Positions 54,555-62,479 of a DNA stretch of 64,000 nt are shown piece by piece. The DNA comes from Leucobacter aridicollis (GTDB taxonomy: Bacteria; Actinomycetota; Actinomycetes; Actinomycetales; Microbacteriaceae). The translations under genes and the position numbers were made by a program. Within the stretch, counting starts at the first letter, position 1; every line of letters begins with the position of its first letter. The notes beneath the pieces were generated by a model. The model was not told the DNA's origin and ran no database searches. It saw only the letters and a list, made by a program, of their open reading frames with translations. The DNA lies in assembly GCF_024399335.1 (NCBI RefSeq), contig NZ_CP075339.1:992001-1056000 (forward strand), given 5' to 3'.

Positions 54555-56459
54555 ATGGCTCTTGCCACACGCGAAGACCTTCGTAACGTCGCCATCGTCG
54601 CACACGTCGACCACGGCAAGACCACGCTCGTTGACGCCATGCTGCGTCAGACGAACTCATTCGACGCACACGCAGACGTCGATGACCGCGTTATGGACTC
54701 CAACGACCTCGAGCGCGAGAAGGGCATCACCATTCTCGCGAAGAACACCGCCATCAGCTACGAGGGCGAGCACGCGAAGAACGGCCCGATCACCATCAAC
54801 GTGGTCGACACCCCCGGCCACGCCGACTTCGGTGGCGAGGTCGAGCGCGCACTCTCGATGGTTGACGGCGTCGTGCTGCTCGTCGACTCGTCCGAGGGCC
54901 CGCTGCCCCAGACCCGCTTCGTGCTGCGCAAGGCGCTTGAGGCGAAGCACCCCGTGATCCTCGCGGTGAACAAGACCGACCGCCCCGACGCCCGGATTCC
55001 CGAGGTTGTCGGCGAGGCGCAGGACCTGCTGCTCGGCCTGGCTTCCGATATCGCTGAAGAGCACCCAGACCTCGACGTTGATGCGATCCTCGACGTTCCC
55101 GTCGTCTACCTGTCGGGCCGCGCCGGTGCCTCGAGCCTGAACGAGCCCGCCAACGGCACGCTGCCCGACGGCGACACCCTTGAGGCGCTCTTCGGCGTGA
55201 TCCTTGAGCAGGTGCCCGCACCGACGTACGATGACGAGCACCCGCTGCAGGCGCACGTCACGAACCTTGACTCCTCGCCGTTCCTCGGCCGTATCGCGCT
55301 GCTGCGCGTGCACAACGGCTGGATCCACAAGGGCGAGACCGTCGCTTGGGTCAAGAGCGACGGCACCCAGCAGAACGTGCGTATCACCGAGCTCATGCTC
55401 ACCAAGGCGCTCACCCGCTACCCGGCAGAGAAGGCCGGCCCCGGTGACATCGTTGCAATCGCGGGTATCGAGAACATCACCATCGGCGAGACCATTGCCG
55501 ACGCTGAAGACACCCGTCCGCTGCCGCTCATCGAGGTCGACGAGCCCGCAATCTCGATGACAATCGGTGCGAACACCTCGCCGCTCGTCGGCAAGGTGAA
55601 GGGCCACAAGCTCACCGCCCGCATGATCAAGGATCGCCTTGACCGCGAGCTCATCGGTAACGTGTCGCTGAAGGTGCTCGACACCGACCGCCCCGACGCG
55701 TGGGAGGTACAGGGCCGAGGCGAGCTCGCGCTGTCGATCCTCGTCGAGAACATGCGCCGCGAGGGCTTCGAGCTCACCGTCGGCAAGCCGCAGGTTGTCA
55801 CGAAGCAGGTCGATGGAAAGACCCACGAGCCCTACGAGCACCTCACGATCGATACGCCCGAAGAGCACCTCGGCGCGATCACGCAGCTGCTCGCAGCGCG
55901 TAAGGGCCGCATGGAGAACATGGTGAACAATGGCACCGGCTGGGTTCGCATGGAGTTCATCGTGCCCGCCCGCGGCCTAATCGGGTTCCGCTCGGAGTTC
56001 ATGACAACCACACGCGGCACCGGCATCGCGAACGCGATCTCGCACGGCTACGACGAGTGGGCAGGCCAGATCGTCACCCGCAACAACGGCTCGATCGTCG
56101 CCGACCGCTCGGGCGTCGTGACCCCGTTCTCGATGATCAACCTCCAGGAGCGCATGAGCTTCTTCGTGCAGCCCACGCAGGAGGTCTACGAGGGCATGGT
56201 TATCGGTGAGAACTCGCGCTCGGAAGACATGGACGTGAACATCACCAAGGAGAAGAAGCTCACCAACATGCGTGCAGCTTCGTCAGACTCGTTCGAGTCG
56301 ATGACTCCTCCCCGCGTGTTGACCCTCGAGGAGAGCCTCGAGTTCGCCCGCGAAGACGAGTGCGTCGAGGTGACCCCCGACGTGATCCGCATTCGCAAGG
56401 TCGAGCTCGACGCGTCGCTGCGCGCCCGCTCGGCATCGCGCCTGAAGAACCAGAAGTAA
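54555..56459 (+). CDS. typA: Translational GTPase TypA/BipA
   Basis: 634 aa. GTPase motifs: G1 AHVDHGKTT, switch II DTPGHADFGGEVER, G4 NKTDR. EF-G-like domains follow, with GLIGFRSEFMTTTRGTGI and the C-terminal DVNITKEKKLTNMRAASSD characteristic of TypA. It acts on the ribosome in stress and cold adaptation. GAGG precedes ATG 54555, so unlike many neighbours this gene has a leader. A TATGAT box lies about 40 nt upstream. Confidence 0.96.
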   Translation: MALATREDLRNVAIVAHVDHGKTTLVDAMLRQTNSFDAHADVDDRVMDSNDLEREKGITILAKNTAISYEGEHAKNGPITINVVDTPGHADFGGEVERALSMVDGVVLLVDSSEGPLPQTRFVLRKALEAKHPVILAVNKTDRPDARIPEVVGEAQDLLLGLASDIAEEHPDLDVDAILDVPVVYLSGRAGASSLNEPANGTLPDGDTLEALFGVILEQVPAPTYDDEHPLQAHVTNLDSSPFLGRIALLRVHNGWIHKGETVAWVKSDGTQQNVRITELMLTKALTRYPAEKAGPGDIVAIAGIENITIGETIADAEDTRPLPLIEVDEPAISMTIGANTSPLVGKVKGHKLTARMIKDRLDRELIGNVSLKVLDTDRPDAWEVQGRGELALSILVENMRREGFELTVGKPQVVTKQVDGKTHEPYEHLTIDTPEEHLGAITQLLAARKGRMENMVNNGTGWVRMEFIVPARGLIGFRSEFMTTTRGTGIANAISHGYDEWAGQIVTRNNGSIVADRSGVVTPFSMINLQERMSFFVQPTQEVYEGMVIGENSRSEDMDVNITKEKKLTNMRAASSDSFESMTPPRVLTLEESLEFAREDECVEVTPDVIRIRKVELDASLRARSASRLKNQK

Positions 56460-56478
56460 GCGCCGCTTTCGCGTTTCG

Positions 56479-56513
56479 CGCCCACACCCTGAGCTGTTGC
56501 CAGGGTGTGGGCG
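56479..56513 (+). terminator. Rho-independent terminator of typA
   Basis: The 13-bp stem CGCCCACACCCTG / CAGGGTGTGGGCG has a 9-nt loop and is followed by TTTCTGTTTT. Confidence 0.9.
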
Positions 56514-56542
56514 TTTCTGTTTTCGCTCACGCGTCGGCCCCG

Positions 56543-56548
56543 TATGAT
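56543..56548 (+). promoter_or_regulatory. -10 box, leaderless start of the 56555 gene
   Basis: TATGAT, 6 nt before ATG 56555. Confidence 0.6.
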
Positions 56549-56554
56549 CGGGTC

Positions 56555-57193
56555 ATGGCACTCCTCTACATCGACACCACGCTCGTCCCTTCGAAGCTCG
56601 AACTCATCGCCGAGTGGCTGCCGAAGCAGCCCTGGTTTACTGGCGACATCTCAAAGCTCACGCGCGTCTCGGGCTACCGCCTCGACGACCCTGAAGGCGA
56701 GGTTGGCATCGACGGGATCCTTGTCTCCGCTGGCGAGGACAAGGTCTACCACGTGCCGCTCACCTACCGCAGCGCGCCGCTCGATGGCGGAGAGGCGCAC
56801 CTTGTTGGTACGACCGAGCACGGCGTGCTCGGCACGCGCTGGGTGACTGCCGCGACGGGCGACCCCGTCTACCGCGCCGTGCTCGCCCAGGTGATCTCGC
56901 AGGGCGGCTCGAACAGTGAAGAGCTCGTGCACCAGCCCGACGGCAGCACCGTCGCGCGGGCGATTCAAATGCCGATCCATGGGTCGGGGGAGCCCGGCGC
57001 GCAGGTGCCAGAGCTCTGGGCTGCTGAGGTGTCTCTCGCTGACGGCGTGAGCGTCGCCTCGACGGGTTTCTCCACGCTCAGGGTGATCCACGTGCCGCAG
57101 ACCGACTCACCCGCTGCGCGTGGGGCTGTGGGCACGCTTACGGCGACCTGGCCGGGGCAGGACGCCCCCGTGGTGATCGCGACGCTGGACTAG
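56555..57193 (+). CDS. Maltokinase N-terminal cap-like protein
   Basis: 212 aa from ATG 56555; the longer frame starts within typA and crosses its terminator. The features LPKQPWFTGDISKLTRVSGY, VYHVPLTYRSAPLDGGEAHL, GTTEHGVLGTRWVTAATGDP resemble the cap domain found at the N-terminus of actinobacterial maltokinases, here as a free-standing protein with no kinase domain. Function unknown. Confidence 0.8.
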   Translation: MALLYIDTTLVPSKLELIAEWLPKQPWFTGDISKLTRVSGYRLDDPEGEVGIDGILVSAGEDKVYHVPLTYRSAPLDGGEAHLVGTTEHGVLGTRWVTAATGDPVYRAVLAQVISQGGSNSEELVHQPDGSTVARAIQMPIHGSGEPGAQVPELWAAEVSLADGVSVASTGFSTLRVIHVPQTDSPAARGAVGTLTATWPGQDAPVVIATLD

Positions 57194-57261
57194 CGAGCGG
57201 CGTCGCCAGGGCCGGGGCCCGGTCCGGAGCGGCTTGTGCGCGGGCTCGAGCTCGGCCGCCG

Positions 57262-57298
57262 CGCGACATGCTGACAGCCCCGCCCGCGACATGCTGAC
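57262..57298. repeat. Two 14-bp direct repeats upstream of tRNA-Pro
   Basis: CGCGACATGCTGAC occurs at 57262-57275 and 57285-57298 (period 23 bp) in the gap between the maltokinase-cap-like gene and tRNA-Pro. Confidence 0.7.
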
Positions 57299-57334
57299 CG
57301 CCCTGCCCGTTTTCGTTTTTCGAGTGCGACCCGA

Positions 57335-57340
57335 TAGAGT
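57335..57340 (+). promoter_or_regulatory. -10-like box of tRNA-Pro
   Basis: TAGAGT, 23 nt before the mature tRNA start, in a locally T-rich stretch. Confidence 0.4.
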
Positions 57341-57363
57341 ATTCCTTGCGCGAAAGCGTAAAT

Positions 57364-57437
57364 CGGGATGTGGCGCAGTTTGGTAGCGCACGTCGTTCGG
57401 GACGACGGGGTCGCAGGTTCAAATCCTGTCATCCCGA
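57364..57437 (+). tRNA. tRNA-Pro (anticodon CGG)
   Basis: 74 nt cloverleaf. Acceptor CGGGATG pairs with CATCCCG. The D arm is GCGC...GCGC. Anticodon stem CGTCG/CGACG closes the loop TTCGGGA, giving anticodon CGG. The T arm is GCAGG-TTCAAAT-CCTGT (one G:U pair). CCA is not encoded. It reads CCG codons, and is followed by a terminator and then a decayed accessory region. Confidence 0.95.
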
Positions 57438-57443
57438 CAGATG

Positions 57444-57489
57444 GCCCCGGAACTGCCGTAGAGAATTGCGGAAGTTCCGGGGCTTTTTT
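57444..57489 (+). terminator. Rho-independent terminator after tRNA-Pro
   Basis: 11-bp arms GCCCCGGAACT / AGTTCCGGGGC followed by TTTTTT. Confidence 0.92.
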
Positions 57490-57542
57490 GTTTCGCCTAC
57501 CGCCAGCTCAGTTCGCAGGGCACATTTGGGGCACATGGGAAA

Positions 57543-58000
57543 CTACGCTGCTTTAGACGTCTCGTCCCCGCGGTGCTTCTGGGCGAGTCCATGCGCCTGG
57601 TAAACCTCGTGCAGCTGTGTCGAGGTGAACTGGGCACCCCGGTCGGCATGAAACACCACATCGTCGGGATCTGTCCTGGAAGCGTTCGTGTCATTCGTCG
57701 CGCTCGTATCAATGTGCGCGGGATTTGTCGCACGCAGGCCAGCAAGGCCGGCTTCGTTTCTAACGCCAGGCGTGGTAGACAGAGCGAGCAACGCCCATGA
57801 GTCTCGGCGTGTTGAGTTTCGGCTGGGGTCGGGCCTTCGAGCCGTGCGCGTTCTTGGTTCACCCAACGGCCGAGGAGTTGTTCCCCGGGCCGGAGTTCTT
57901 TGGCGACGTGCACGCGCTCGCGGCCGGTATCGATCACGAGGTGGGCGGCCTCTCGCCGCTACTCCGGGGTGAATTTCCTACGTGTGGTCAGGAGACATCC
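57543..58000 (-). mobile_element. IS3-family insertion sequence remnant (minus orientation)
   Basis: On the minus strand an OrfA-like stretch reads RRKFTPE, then an in-frame TAG (57959-57961) at the usual Tyr, then RREAAHLVIDTGRERVHVAK and GEQLLGRWVNQERARLEGPT. It is followed, in another frame, by an OrfB catalytic-core fragment with DDVVFHADRGAQFTSTQLHE (about 57590-57680). Most of OrfB, including the first catalytic Asp region and the end, is missing. It is a dead element with a nonsense mutation, at least one frameshift and a large internal deletion. Confidence 0.8.
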
Positions 58001-58431
58001 GTTCCAGCAGAACACGGGGGTCTGCTTCGCGTAGTGTCCACAACCCGAGGGTGACCCCACTGAGCGATCACGGGGCGACAGGGGGGATGTGAGCACGCGG
58101 ACGCAAGGAGAGCTTCGGGTTTGGCTAAGCGAATAGGGCGAAGGGCGACGGCGCCCCGCACCGGTTGATATGAACGTGACGATGCTTGGGAATAGCCTTG
58201 ACCCTCGAAGCCGCGGGACGCGCCATTGATGAAGGTGACAGATGATAGGAGAAAGAGCAGGATCAGGAAGAAGTCTGGCTTGCTGGGGGCGAAATGGTTG
58301 AACAGGCCGCCCATGAGCAGAACGAGAATCGCTGCGGCAAACCCAATGCTGAATCGCTTCAAGCTCCAGAGCGCTTCGCAGCTTTTCGCTCGGTTGACCA
58401 ATGCACTGCTGGCTCCTCGAGCAGCTGCCAT
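57988..58431 (-). CDS. Small two-helix membrane protein, 3' end cut by the IS3 remnant
   Basis: From ATG 58431, which overlaps the previous stop (TAATG). Residues about 25-70 contain two hydrophobic helices (FSIGFAAAILVLLMGGLF, FFLILLFLLSSVTFINGA). Beyond about residue 75 the sequence loses protein-like character and runs into IS3-derived DNA, so the original C-terminus is probably lost. Family not recognised. Confidence 0.5.
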   Translation of the reverse strand: MAAARGASSALVNRAKSCEALWSLKRFSIGFAAAILVLLMGGLFNHFAPSKPDFFLILLFLLSSVTFINGASRGFEGQGYSQASSRSYQPVRGAVALRPIRLAKPEALLASACSHPPCRPVIAQWGHPRVVDTTRSRPPCSAGTDVS

Positions 58432-58598
58432 TACTCTGTTCCCTGAATTATGAGAGGTTGCCCAGCCTTCATTTGCTCGAAGAAGAGCTTGCTGGTCTTC
58501 CGTTCGCTTCGAGACACTGCTGCTGTGGGGTCCGGCGTAACTTCAAGGGCGATGATTAGCATCATACCTTCGAGTACTTGAGGCGTTGCGTCACTCAT
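58431..58598 (-). CDS. Small hypothetical protein
   Basis: 55 aa (MSDATPQVLEGMMLIIALEV...). It has no recognised domain. Supported mainly by its place in a run of three small minus-strand genes and the TAATG overlap with the next gene. The longer frame to 58895 is Arg/Ser-rich and less plausible. Confidence 0.45.
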   Translation of the reverse strand: MSDATPQVLEGMMLIIALEVTPDPTAAVSRSERKTSKLFFEQMKAGQPLIIQGTE

Positions 58599-58638
58599 TC
58601 CGCTGGCCGTACCCAGGTGGGCGGCATGGCGGAAAGCC

Positions 58639-58866
58639 TTAGCGCAGCAGGAACCACCAAACGCCAAGAGCCGCGATAGCCACGACAGCGACGACGGCGA
58701 CGACCGCCCCGACCCGGTTCTCGATATCAACCTTGCGGTTGTGCTCACGCACTTCCGCGTTGCGTTTTTGTACCTTCTGGTTGTGCTTCTGAATGCGGAT
58801 CCGTTCAGGGCAAATAGTCCCTTCCCGATGACGCGTCGTTGGGCAGGTGGGCTGGTACTGGCACAT
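58639..58866 (-). CDS. Small tail-anchored-like membrane protein
   Basis: 75 aa from ATG 58866. An N-terminal Cys-containing segment (CQYQPTC...GTICPE) is followed by a charged helix with Asn/Lys/Glu heptads (RIQKHNQKVQKRNAEVREHN). A C-terminal hydrophobic helix (RVGAVVAVVAVVAIAALGVW) ends the protein. It could be a membrane-anchored small coiled coil. Family not recognised. A longer in-frame extension to 59238 is less natural in composition. Confidence 0.55.
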   Translation of the reverse strand: MCQYQPTCPTTRHREGTICPERIRIQKHNQKVQKRNAEVREHNRKVDIENRVGAVVAVVAVVAIAALGVWWFLLR

Positions 58867-59179
58867 AAGCACAACCATAGTAAAAGCCGGTTCATAGCTG
58901 AAGATCGAGTCGCCTGAGGTCATGCTGCTTGCCACGATTCGACTCGTCGAAACCGTCGAGCGTGAAGCGTCGCGGAGTCGCTCGAGGAAGTCCACGTTTG
59001 GCTCAAGGTGAACCGGCCGGAGGGTTTCGACCTCGTGAGAGCGCCAGTGAAGATGGGTAAGATCGGTGGTGTCATGACGGCGGTCGGCACGCGTCAGGGG
59101 CGAGACCAAACAGAGGTCTTCGAGACCGCAAGCATGCCAGCGCGCAATGCCAAGACCCCAGGCGGTTGGCAGATGCTGC
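58867..59179. other. Region without a convincing gene
   Basis: About 310 bp. A plus-strand frame at 59008-59199 (63 codons) and the 5' extension of the minus-strand gene overlap here. Neither has a ribosome-binding site or recognisable domain. Confidence 0.4.
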
Positions 59180-59485
59180 ATGTCCAAACCATCACCTGAC
59201 CGGCCCCGTATTCTCGCGCCGCGGAGCGCCGGCCTCACTCACTCCCAAATCGGCGAAGAAGCCGGTCTATCTCGTACACGCATCGCACAAATCCTGAACC
59301 AAGCACTCGCGCCAGAACAGCTCGACGAGCTCCGTGCGCGCGTCTACGCGAGAGCAGAAAGGGCTCCGAAACAAGTCATAGATGTCAGTGGGCACACAGA
59401 CGCTATTCGAGCAAACTTTCGGACAGGGGAAGCCGTGACGCGCACCGACACAACCAACGACATCGAGTGCATGCCATGCGTGTAA
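59180..59485 (+). CDS. Small helix-turn-helix protein
   Basis: 101 aa from ATG 59180. The segment LTHSQIGEEAGLSRTRIAQIL is a clear helix-turn-helix of the sigma-70 region 4/XRE kind, followed by LDELRARVYARAERAPKQV. The rest is unassigned and may be a truncated tail. There is no obvious RBS. Confidence 0.5.
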   Translation: MSKPSPDRPRILAPRSAGLTHSQIGEEAGLSRTRIAQILNQALAPEQLDELRARVYARAERAPKQVIDVSGHTDAIRANFRTGEAVTRTDTTNDIECMPCV

Positions 59486-59958
59486 GTCGACACCAATCTA
59501 TGGGCGTCATGCGCCAGCCCAAAGACCCTCCCGTCGCAATGAGCGTTGCTCTCGCAAACCGCGACAACGTATCCATGTTCTTTGTGCAGTAATGGCATCC
59601 CCAGCCATCCAAGCGACGCGTTATCTCGCAGCACGGCGCCCTCGAGGCCGCGACCGCATCCGTACTGTGGGGGCTTGAGAAAGCCAACTCCCACGGAGCG
59701 CGGGCGCCTGTCCAGCCAACGGGGCTAAGTCCGTCCAGAAGCGACGAACATAGCCCCCCAGTGGGCCCGCGCCTCCTCCGTGGCGAGAGCAGGGTTACTG
59801 GGGGCCATTCGTGATTGCATGCGGAACCAGAGCGTCAACACCGTACGAGTCGGCCAGATATGTGCAAGAGGATATTCGTGTTGCAGGATCACATAGCGCG
59901 GTTCGCGCAGTGTGGTTGGCGCAACTGGTGGTCTTGTCCAGAAGTGCTGCTGGCTGCT
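59486..59958. other. Region without a convincing gene
   Basis: About 470 bp of mixed, low-coding-character sequence. Short frames exist on both strands, but none has an RBS or recognisable domain. Probably decayed mobile DNA. Confidence 0.4.
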
Positions 59959-60126
59959 CTACAGGTTGTAAGGCGCGGTCGTCTTGTCGCCCTTGTCGGG
60001 ATGGCGGATCAGCCCTGGGTCTGATTGCCCTTTGCGGGGGTTTGCGTCCCCATCGAATTCCTCGTCAGCGCCGTCCATTACGGGTTCGTCAACAGTGTCC
60101 TCGGTGGGCTTCTTCTTCTCGTTCAT
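59959..60126 (-). CDS. Small acidic hydrophilic protein
   Basis: 55 aa (MNEKKKPTEDTVDEPVMDGA ... KTTAPYNL), ATG at 60126 preceded by AGGAAAGGGAATGCAAC, a convincing purine-rich RBS. It is strongly acidic, Gly/Asp/Pro-rich and probably disordered. Composition and RBS argue that it is a real short gene. Family not recognised. Confidence 0.6.
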   Translation of the reverse strand: MNEKKKPTEDTVDEPVMDGADEEFDGDANPRKGQSDPGLIRHPDKGDKTTAPYNL

Positions 60127-60312
60127 GTTGCATTCCCTTTCCTGAGTGGGACACCACCATACGCCTCAAACATGGGGGCAGCTACTTTTTGGGCCTGTAG
60201 CTGCTTGCGGATATGGCGGCAGGGCGCATTGATGTCGTTGAACACGGCTCGAGTGGTCCGGAATGTGAGCTCTGTGGCGTTGGTCTTTTGAGCAATTTTT
60301 GAGCATTCTTTA

Positions 60313-60339
60313 TTAGCACTCTCAGGGTCAGAGTGCTAA
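60313..60339 (+). promoter_or_regulatory. CIRCE operator (HrcA-binding site)
   Basis: A perfect TTAGCACTC-N9-GAGTGCTAA inverted repeat, the established CIRCE consensus, 58 bp before the hsp20 start. It should place hsp20 under HrcA repression. Confidence 0.95.
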
Positions 60340-60397
60340 TCTAAATCACACCTGAGCGGAACCGACTCAGGTTTCTATCGAAAGGAGACTGATCTCA

Positions 60398-60832
60398 ATG
60401 GCACTGACATTTGACCCTTTCACTGAGCTCGAACGAGTCGCCACCGGCATGCTGCAGGCGCGCACCGCGCCACGCGCCATGCCCGTTGATCTCTACCGAG
60501 ACCAGGACCGATACTTCCTGACAGCTGATATGCCAGGAATCGACCCAGGCAGCCTCGATATTGACGTCGACGGCCAGCTACTCACGATCCGCGCTTACCG
60601 TTCAGGCGCGAACTCCGACGGCGTGAAGTGGCTGACACAGGAGCGCCCCGAGGGCGCCTACTTGCGACAGTTCAGCATCGGCGAAGGCATCGATACCGAG
60701 AACATCAGCGCCACCTACAAGGACGGTGTCCTCAGCGTCATCCTTCCGCTGAACGCAAAGGCAAAGCCGCGGAAGATCGAGGTAGCAATGCCGTCGACTG
60801 AAGCAGCCGAGGGGAAGTCGATCACCGCCTAA
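60398..60832 (+). CDS. Small heat-shock protein (Hsp20/alpha-crystallin family)
   Basis: 144 aa with GAAAGGAGA before ATG 60398. Alpha-crystallin domain (about 25-125): PVDLYRDQDRYFLTADMPGI, IDVDGQLLTIRA, GAYLRQFSIGEGID, ISATYKDGVLSVILPL. A C-terminal extension follows. It is an ATP-independent holdase chaperone. Control by CIRCE/HrcA is predicted from the upstream operator. It sits in decayed accessory DNA, so it may have been acquired. Confidence 0.95.
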   Translation: MALTFDPFTELERVATGMLQARTAPRAMPVDLYRDQDRYFLTADMPGIDPGSLDIDVDGQLLTIRAYRSGANSDGVKWLTQERPEGAYLRQFSIGEGIDTENISATYKDGVLSVILPLNAKAKPRKIEVAMPSTEAAEGKSITA

Positions 60833-61321
60833 CAAGCTGGTCCTGCACGTACAACCTGAGCCTGATATGAACGAGCTGCGGCCCCGTTCCGAGAGATACC
60901 TATCTCGCTGGAACGGGGCTGCGCCTCGTCTCCGCCGACGAGAGGGTCATTCGGGCTCTGCGTGCGCTCTTCAAGGCTGCCGCCCTGTTGACGTCTCTTG
61001 AGCGCTTCGGGGCAGGTGATGTGCGCGAGCGGGTCCCGGCACGTATGAGGCATGGTCAACGCGCGAAGGGTGTCCTCGTCGCCATCGGCCGCTCGAAGCG
61101 TCAGCACCATGTCACTTGCCAGGCGTCGAGGAAGTGAGCGGTGAAATGTTATTCGAACCCCTCTCGAACCCTTCTCGAAGTACTCACGGGGCACCCGCCG
61201 GTTGCAGCAGCGCTAGTGAGTCCTTTGGGCCCACCCCCACTCGCTCGGTTGAAAAGGTCGACGAGTCGGTCGCAAAGTTATCGTTCCATCCAGTGAACTC
61301 TCGGTAGCTTGACCTGCGCCG
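60833..61321. other. Region downstream of hsp20 without a convincing gene
   Basis: About 490 bp. Near 61149-61180 it carries short CTCGAACC-like repeats. A 121-codon minus-strand frame (60829-61194) reads through the hsp20 downstream hairpin and has no recognised domain. Confidence 0.4.
60881..60919 (+). terminator. Hairpin downstream of hsp20
   Basis: 10-bp arms GCCCCGTTCC / GGAACGGGGC with an inner GAGA...TCTC pairing and no T-tract, about 50 nt after the hsp20 stop. Confidence 0.6.
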
Positions 61322-61588
61322 ATGCTGTTGCTGGGAACGCCAAGTGGCACGTTCGCCGGCGCAACGGTGAGCTTCCTCGTTCGCTACGAGACCGCGGATG
61401 AACTCCGCGAGAGCAACATGTGTCCGCAGGTGGAGTCGGCTGCTCTTGAAGAATGCATCTCTGGCGGTTGGCTTGGATCGATCGTGTTCGACGCGTCGCC
61501 CCAGAACCTCTGGTCATTACAGTTCTGGACGCTTCTCATTAGTGGTTCCATAGTCGTCCTGCTCATTTGGGGCTTGATCACCGGATGA
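61322..61588 (+). CDS. Small hypothetical membrane protein
   Basis: 88 aa. A Cys-containing soluble segment (SNMCPQVESAALEECISGG) precedes a C-terminal membrane helix (FWTLLISGSIVVLLIWGLIT). No RBS is obvious, and an in-frame GTG at 61368 is an alternative start. Family not recognised. Confidence 0.45.
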   Translation: MLLLGTPSGTFAGATVSFLVRYETADELRESNMCPQVESAALEECISGGWLGSIVFDASPQNLWSLQFWTLLISGSIVVLLIWGLITG

Positions 61589-61645
61589 GAGAAGTCCTAC
61601 CCCCGGCAGACAACCGATGAACGCGTGCCTACCGTGCCCTTCTTG

Positions 61646-61698
61646 TACCGCCAACTAGGCGGTAACCTGCTTTGAGTCTGTCGCTGTATCACAGCGAC
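61646..61698. repeat. Two adjacent small inverted repeats
   Basis: TACCGCC-AACTA-GGCGGTA (61646-61664) and GTCGCTG-TATCA-CAGCGAC (61680-61698), both perfect, lie 50-100 bp upstream of the frameshifted YLD gene. They could be operators or a terminator/attenuator. Confidence 0.65.
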
Positions 61699-61747
61699 GA
61701 TTATCGGCGGTCTTTCGCCACCGGCCTGAGCGAGGGGGCCCACGTTA

Positions 61748-62016
61748 ATGAGCTATGAAGCCTCCAACAATGAGGCGCAGGCGCACGTCACCCCGCCCGG
61801 TACGGTTCCTCCTCCTTTTGGGGCAGGCTTCAGACGACTTCCAAAACACATTAGAACTCACACCATTGACTACCTCGACAAGGAAATCGCGCAAGCGCGA
61901 CGTGAACGCAAGAACCTATCTGCCGACAGCTTTACCTTCGCGAACCGGCGCGGCAGCTCGACGACGCGATCTCTCGCACTGAGTCACTCCGGGAAGCGCT
62001 CCTCGGACGTCACTAG
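61748..62016 (+). pseudogene. Frameshifted copy of the FxRLPxH-YLDxEI small protein
   Basis: From ATG 61748 (GAGGGGG upstream) the frame encodes FRRLPKHIRTHTIDYLDKEI, then drifts into low-complexity sequence. In the -1 frame the reading REPARQLDDAISRTESLREALLGRH continues to a TAG at 62014-62016. The same gene begins at 63853 with FSRLPSHVQQGVLEYLDEEI and reads ARQL 78 nt after its YLD codons. In this copy the distance is 77 nt, so a single-base deletion explains the shift. Family of unknown function. Confidence 0.7.
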
Positions 62017-62237
62017 CCGCGTGTAGTTACTCGGCTGGGCTCCTCGTTATCGCGGCGCTGTGCCCTGTCTTCGGCAAGCGCCTCAACTGCCTCGGTAAGT
62101 GACTCTAAGACGCGCTGAACGCGGTCATGAAGTGCATGACAGTTCCCCGATGTAAATGCCCTCCCATTCGTGAATTCTGATAGCTCATCCCGAGCTTCAT
62201 TGATGCAGCGATTCAGGATCCCATTCGTCTTCCCCAT
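62013..62237 (-). CDS. Small alpha-helical hypothetical protein
   Basis: 74 aa from ATG 62237 (MGKTNGILNRCINEARDELS), amphipathic and helical, with LHDRVQRVLESLTEAVEALA. The ATG is exactly 7 nt after a TAGAGT box, matching the leaderless pattern of the window, so the longer frame to 62408 is rejected. Its last bases overlap the end of the frameshifted YLD gene on the other strand. Confidence 0.6.
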   Translation of the reverse strand: MGKTNGILNRCINEARDELSEFTNGRAFTSGNCHALHDRVQRVLESLTEAVEALAEDRAQRRDNEEPSRVTTRG

Positions 62238-62244
62238 GCCGGCC

Positions 62245-62250
62245 ACTCTA
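62245..62250 (-). promoter_or_regulatory. -10 box, leaderless start of the 62237 gene
   Basis: TAGAGT on the minus strand, 7 nt before ATG 62237. Confidence 0.45.
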
Positions 62251-62479
62251 TCTACCGACTTCTTCGAAGAGTATGGTGGCCGTATTCTCGGCTCGAACAC
62301 GTGGGTTTGGGAGAGGGGCCCGGTGCCCCGTTGATGAAGGCGTCCTGGCAATGTTGGAGGTTCCAGGGTTGCGGATGGGGCATGGAGCGGAGTCCAACAT
62401 GAGAACAAGAGATGCCGCTACTCGGCTGGGAGGGAGGTGCAGCGATCAGAATGGTGCGAACTTTCTGCGCCTAACCCGG

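Noticed and set aside
54657..55868. 403-codon minus-strand frame inside typA
   Set aside because: Antisense shadow of highly conserved TypA GTPase motifs.
57262..57298. Possible CRISPR-like array from the two direct repeats
   Set aside because: Only two copies with a 9-bp gap, no further repeats and no cas genes in the window.
60829..61194. 121-codon minus-strand frame after hsp20
   Set aside because: It reads through the hsp20 downstream hairpin, lacks an RBS and has no recognisable domain; kept only as undecided intergenic DNA.
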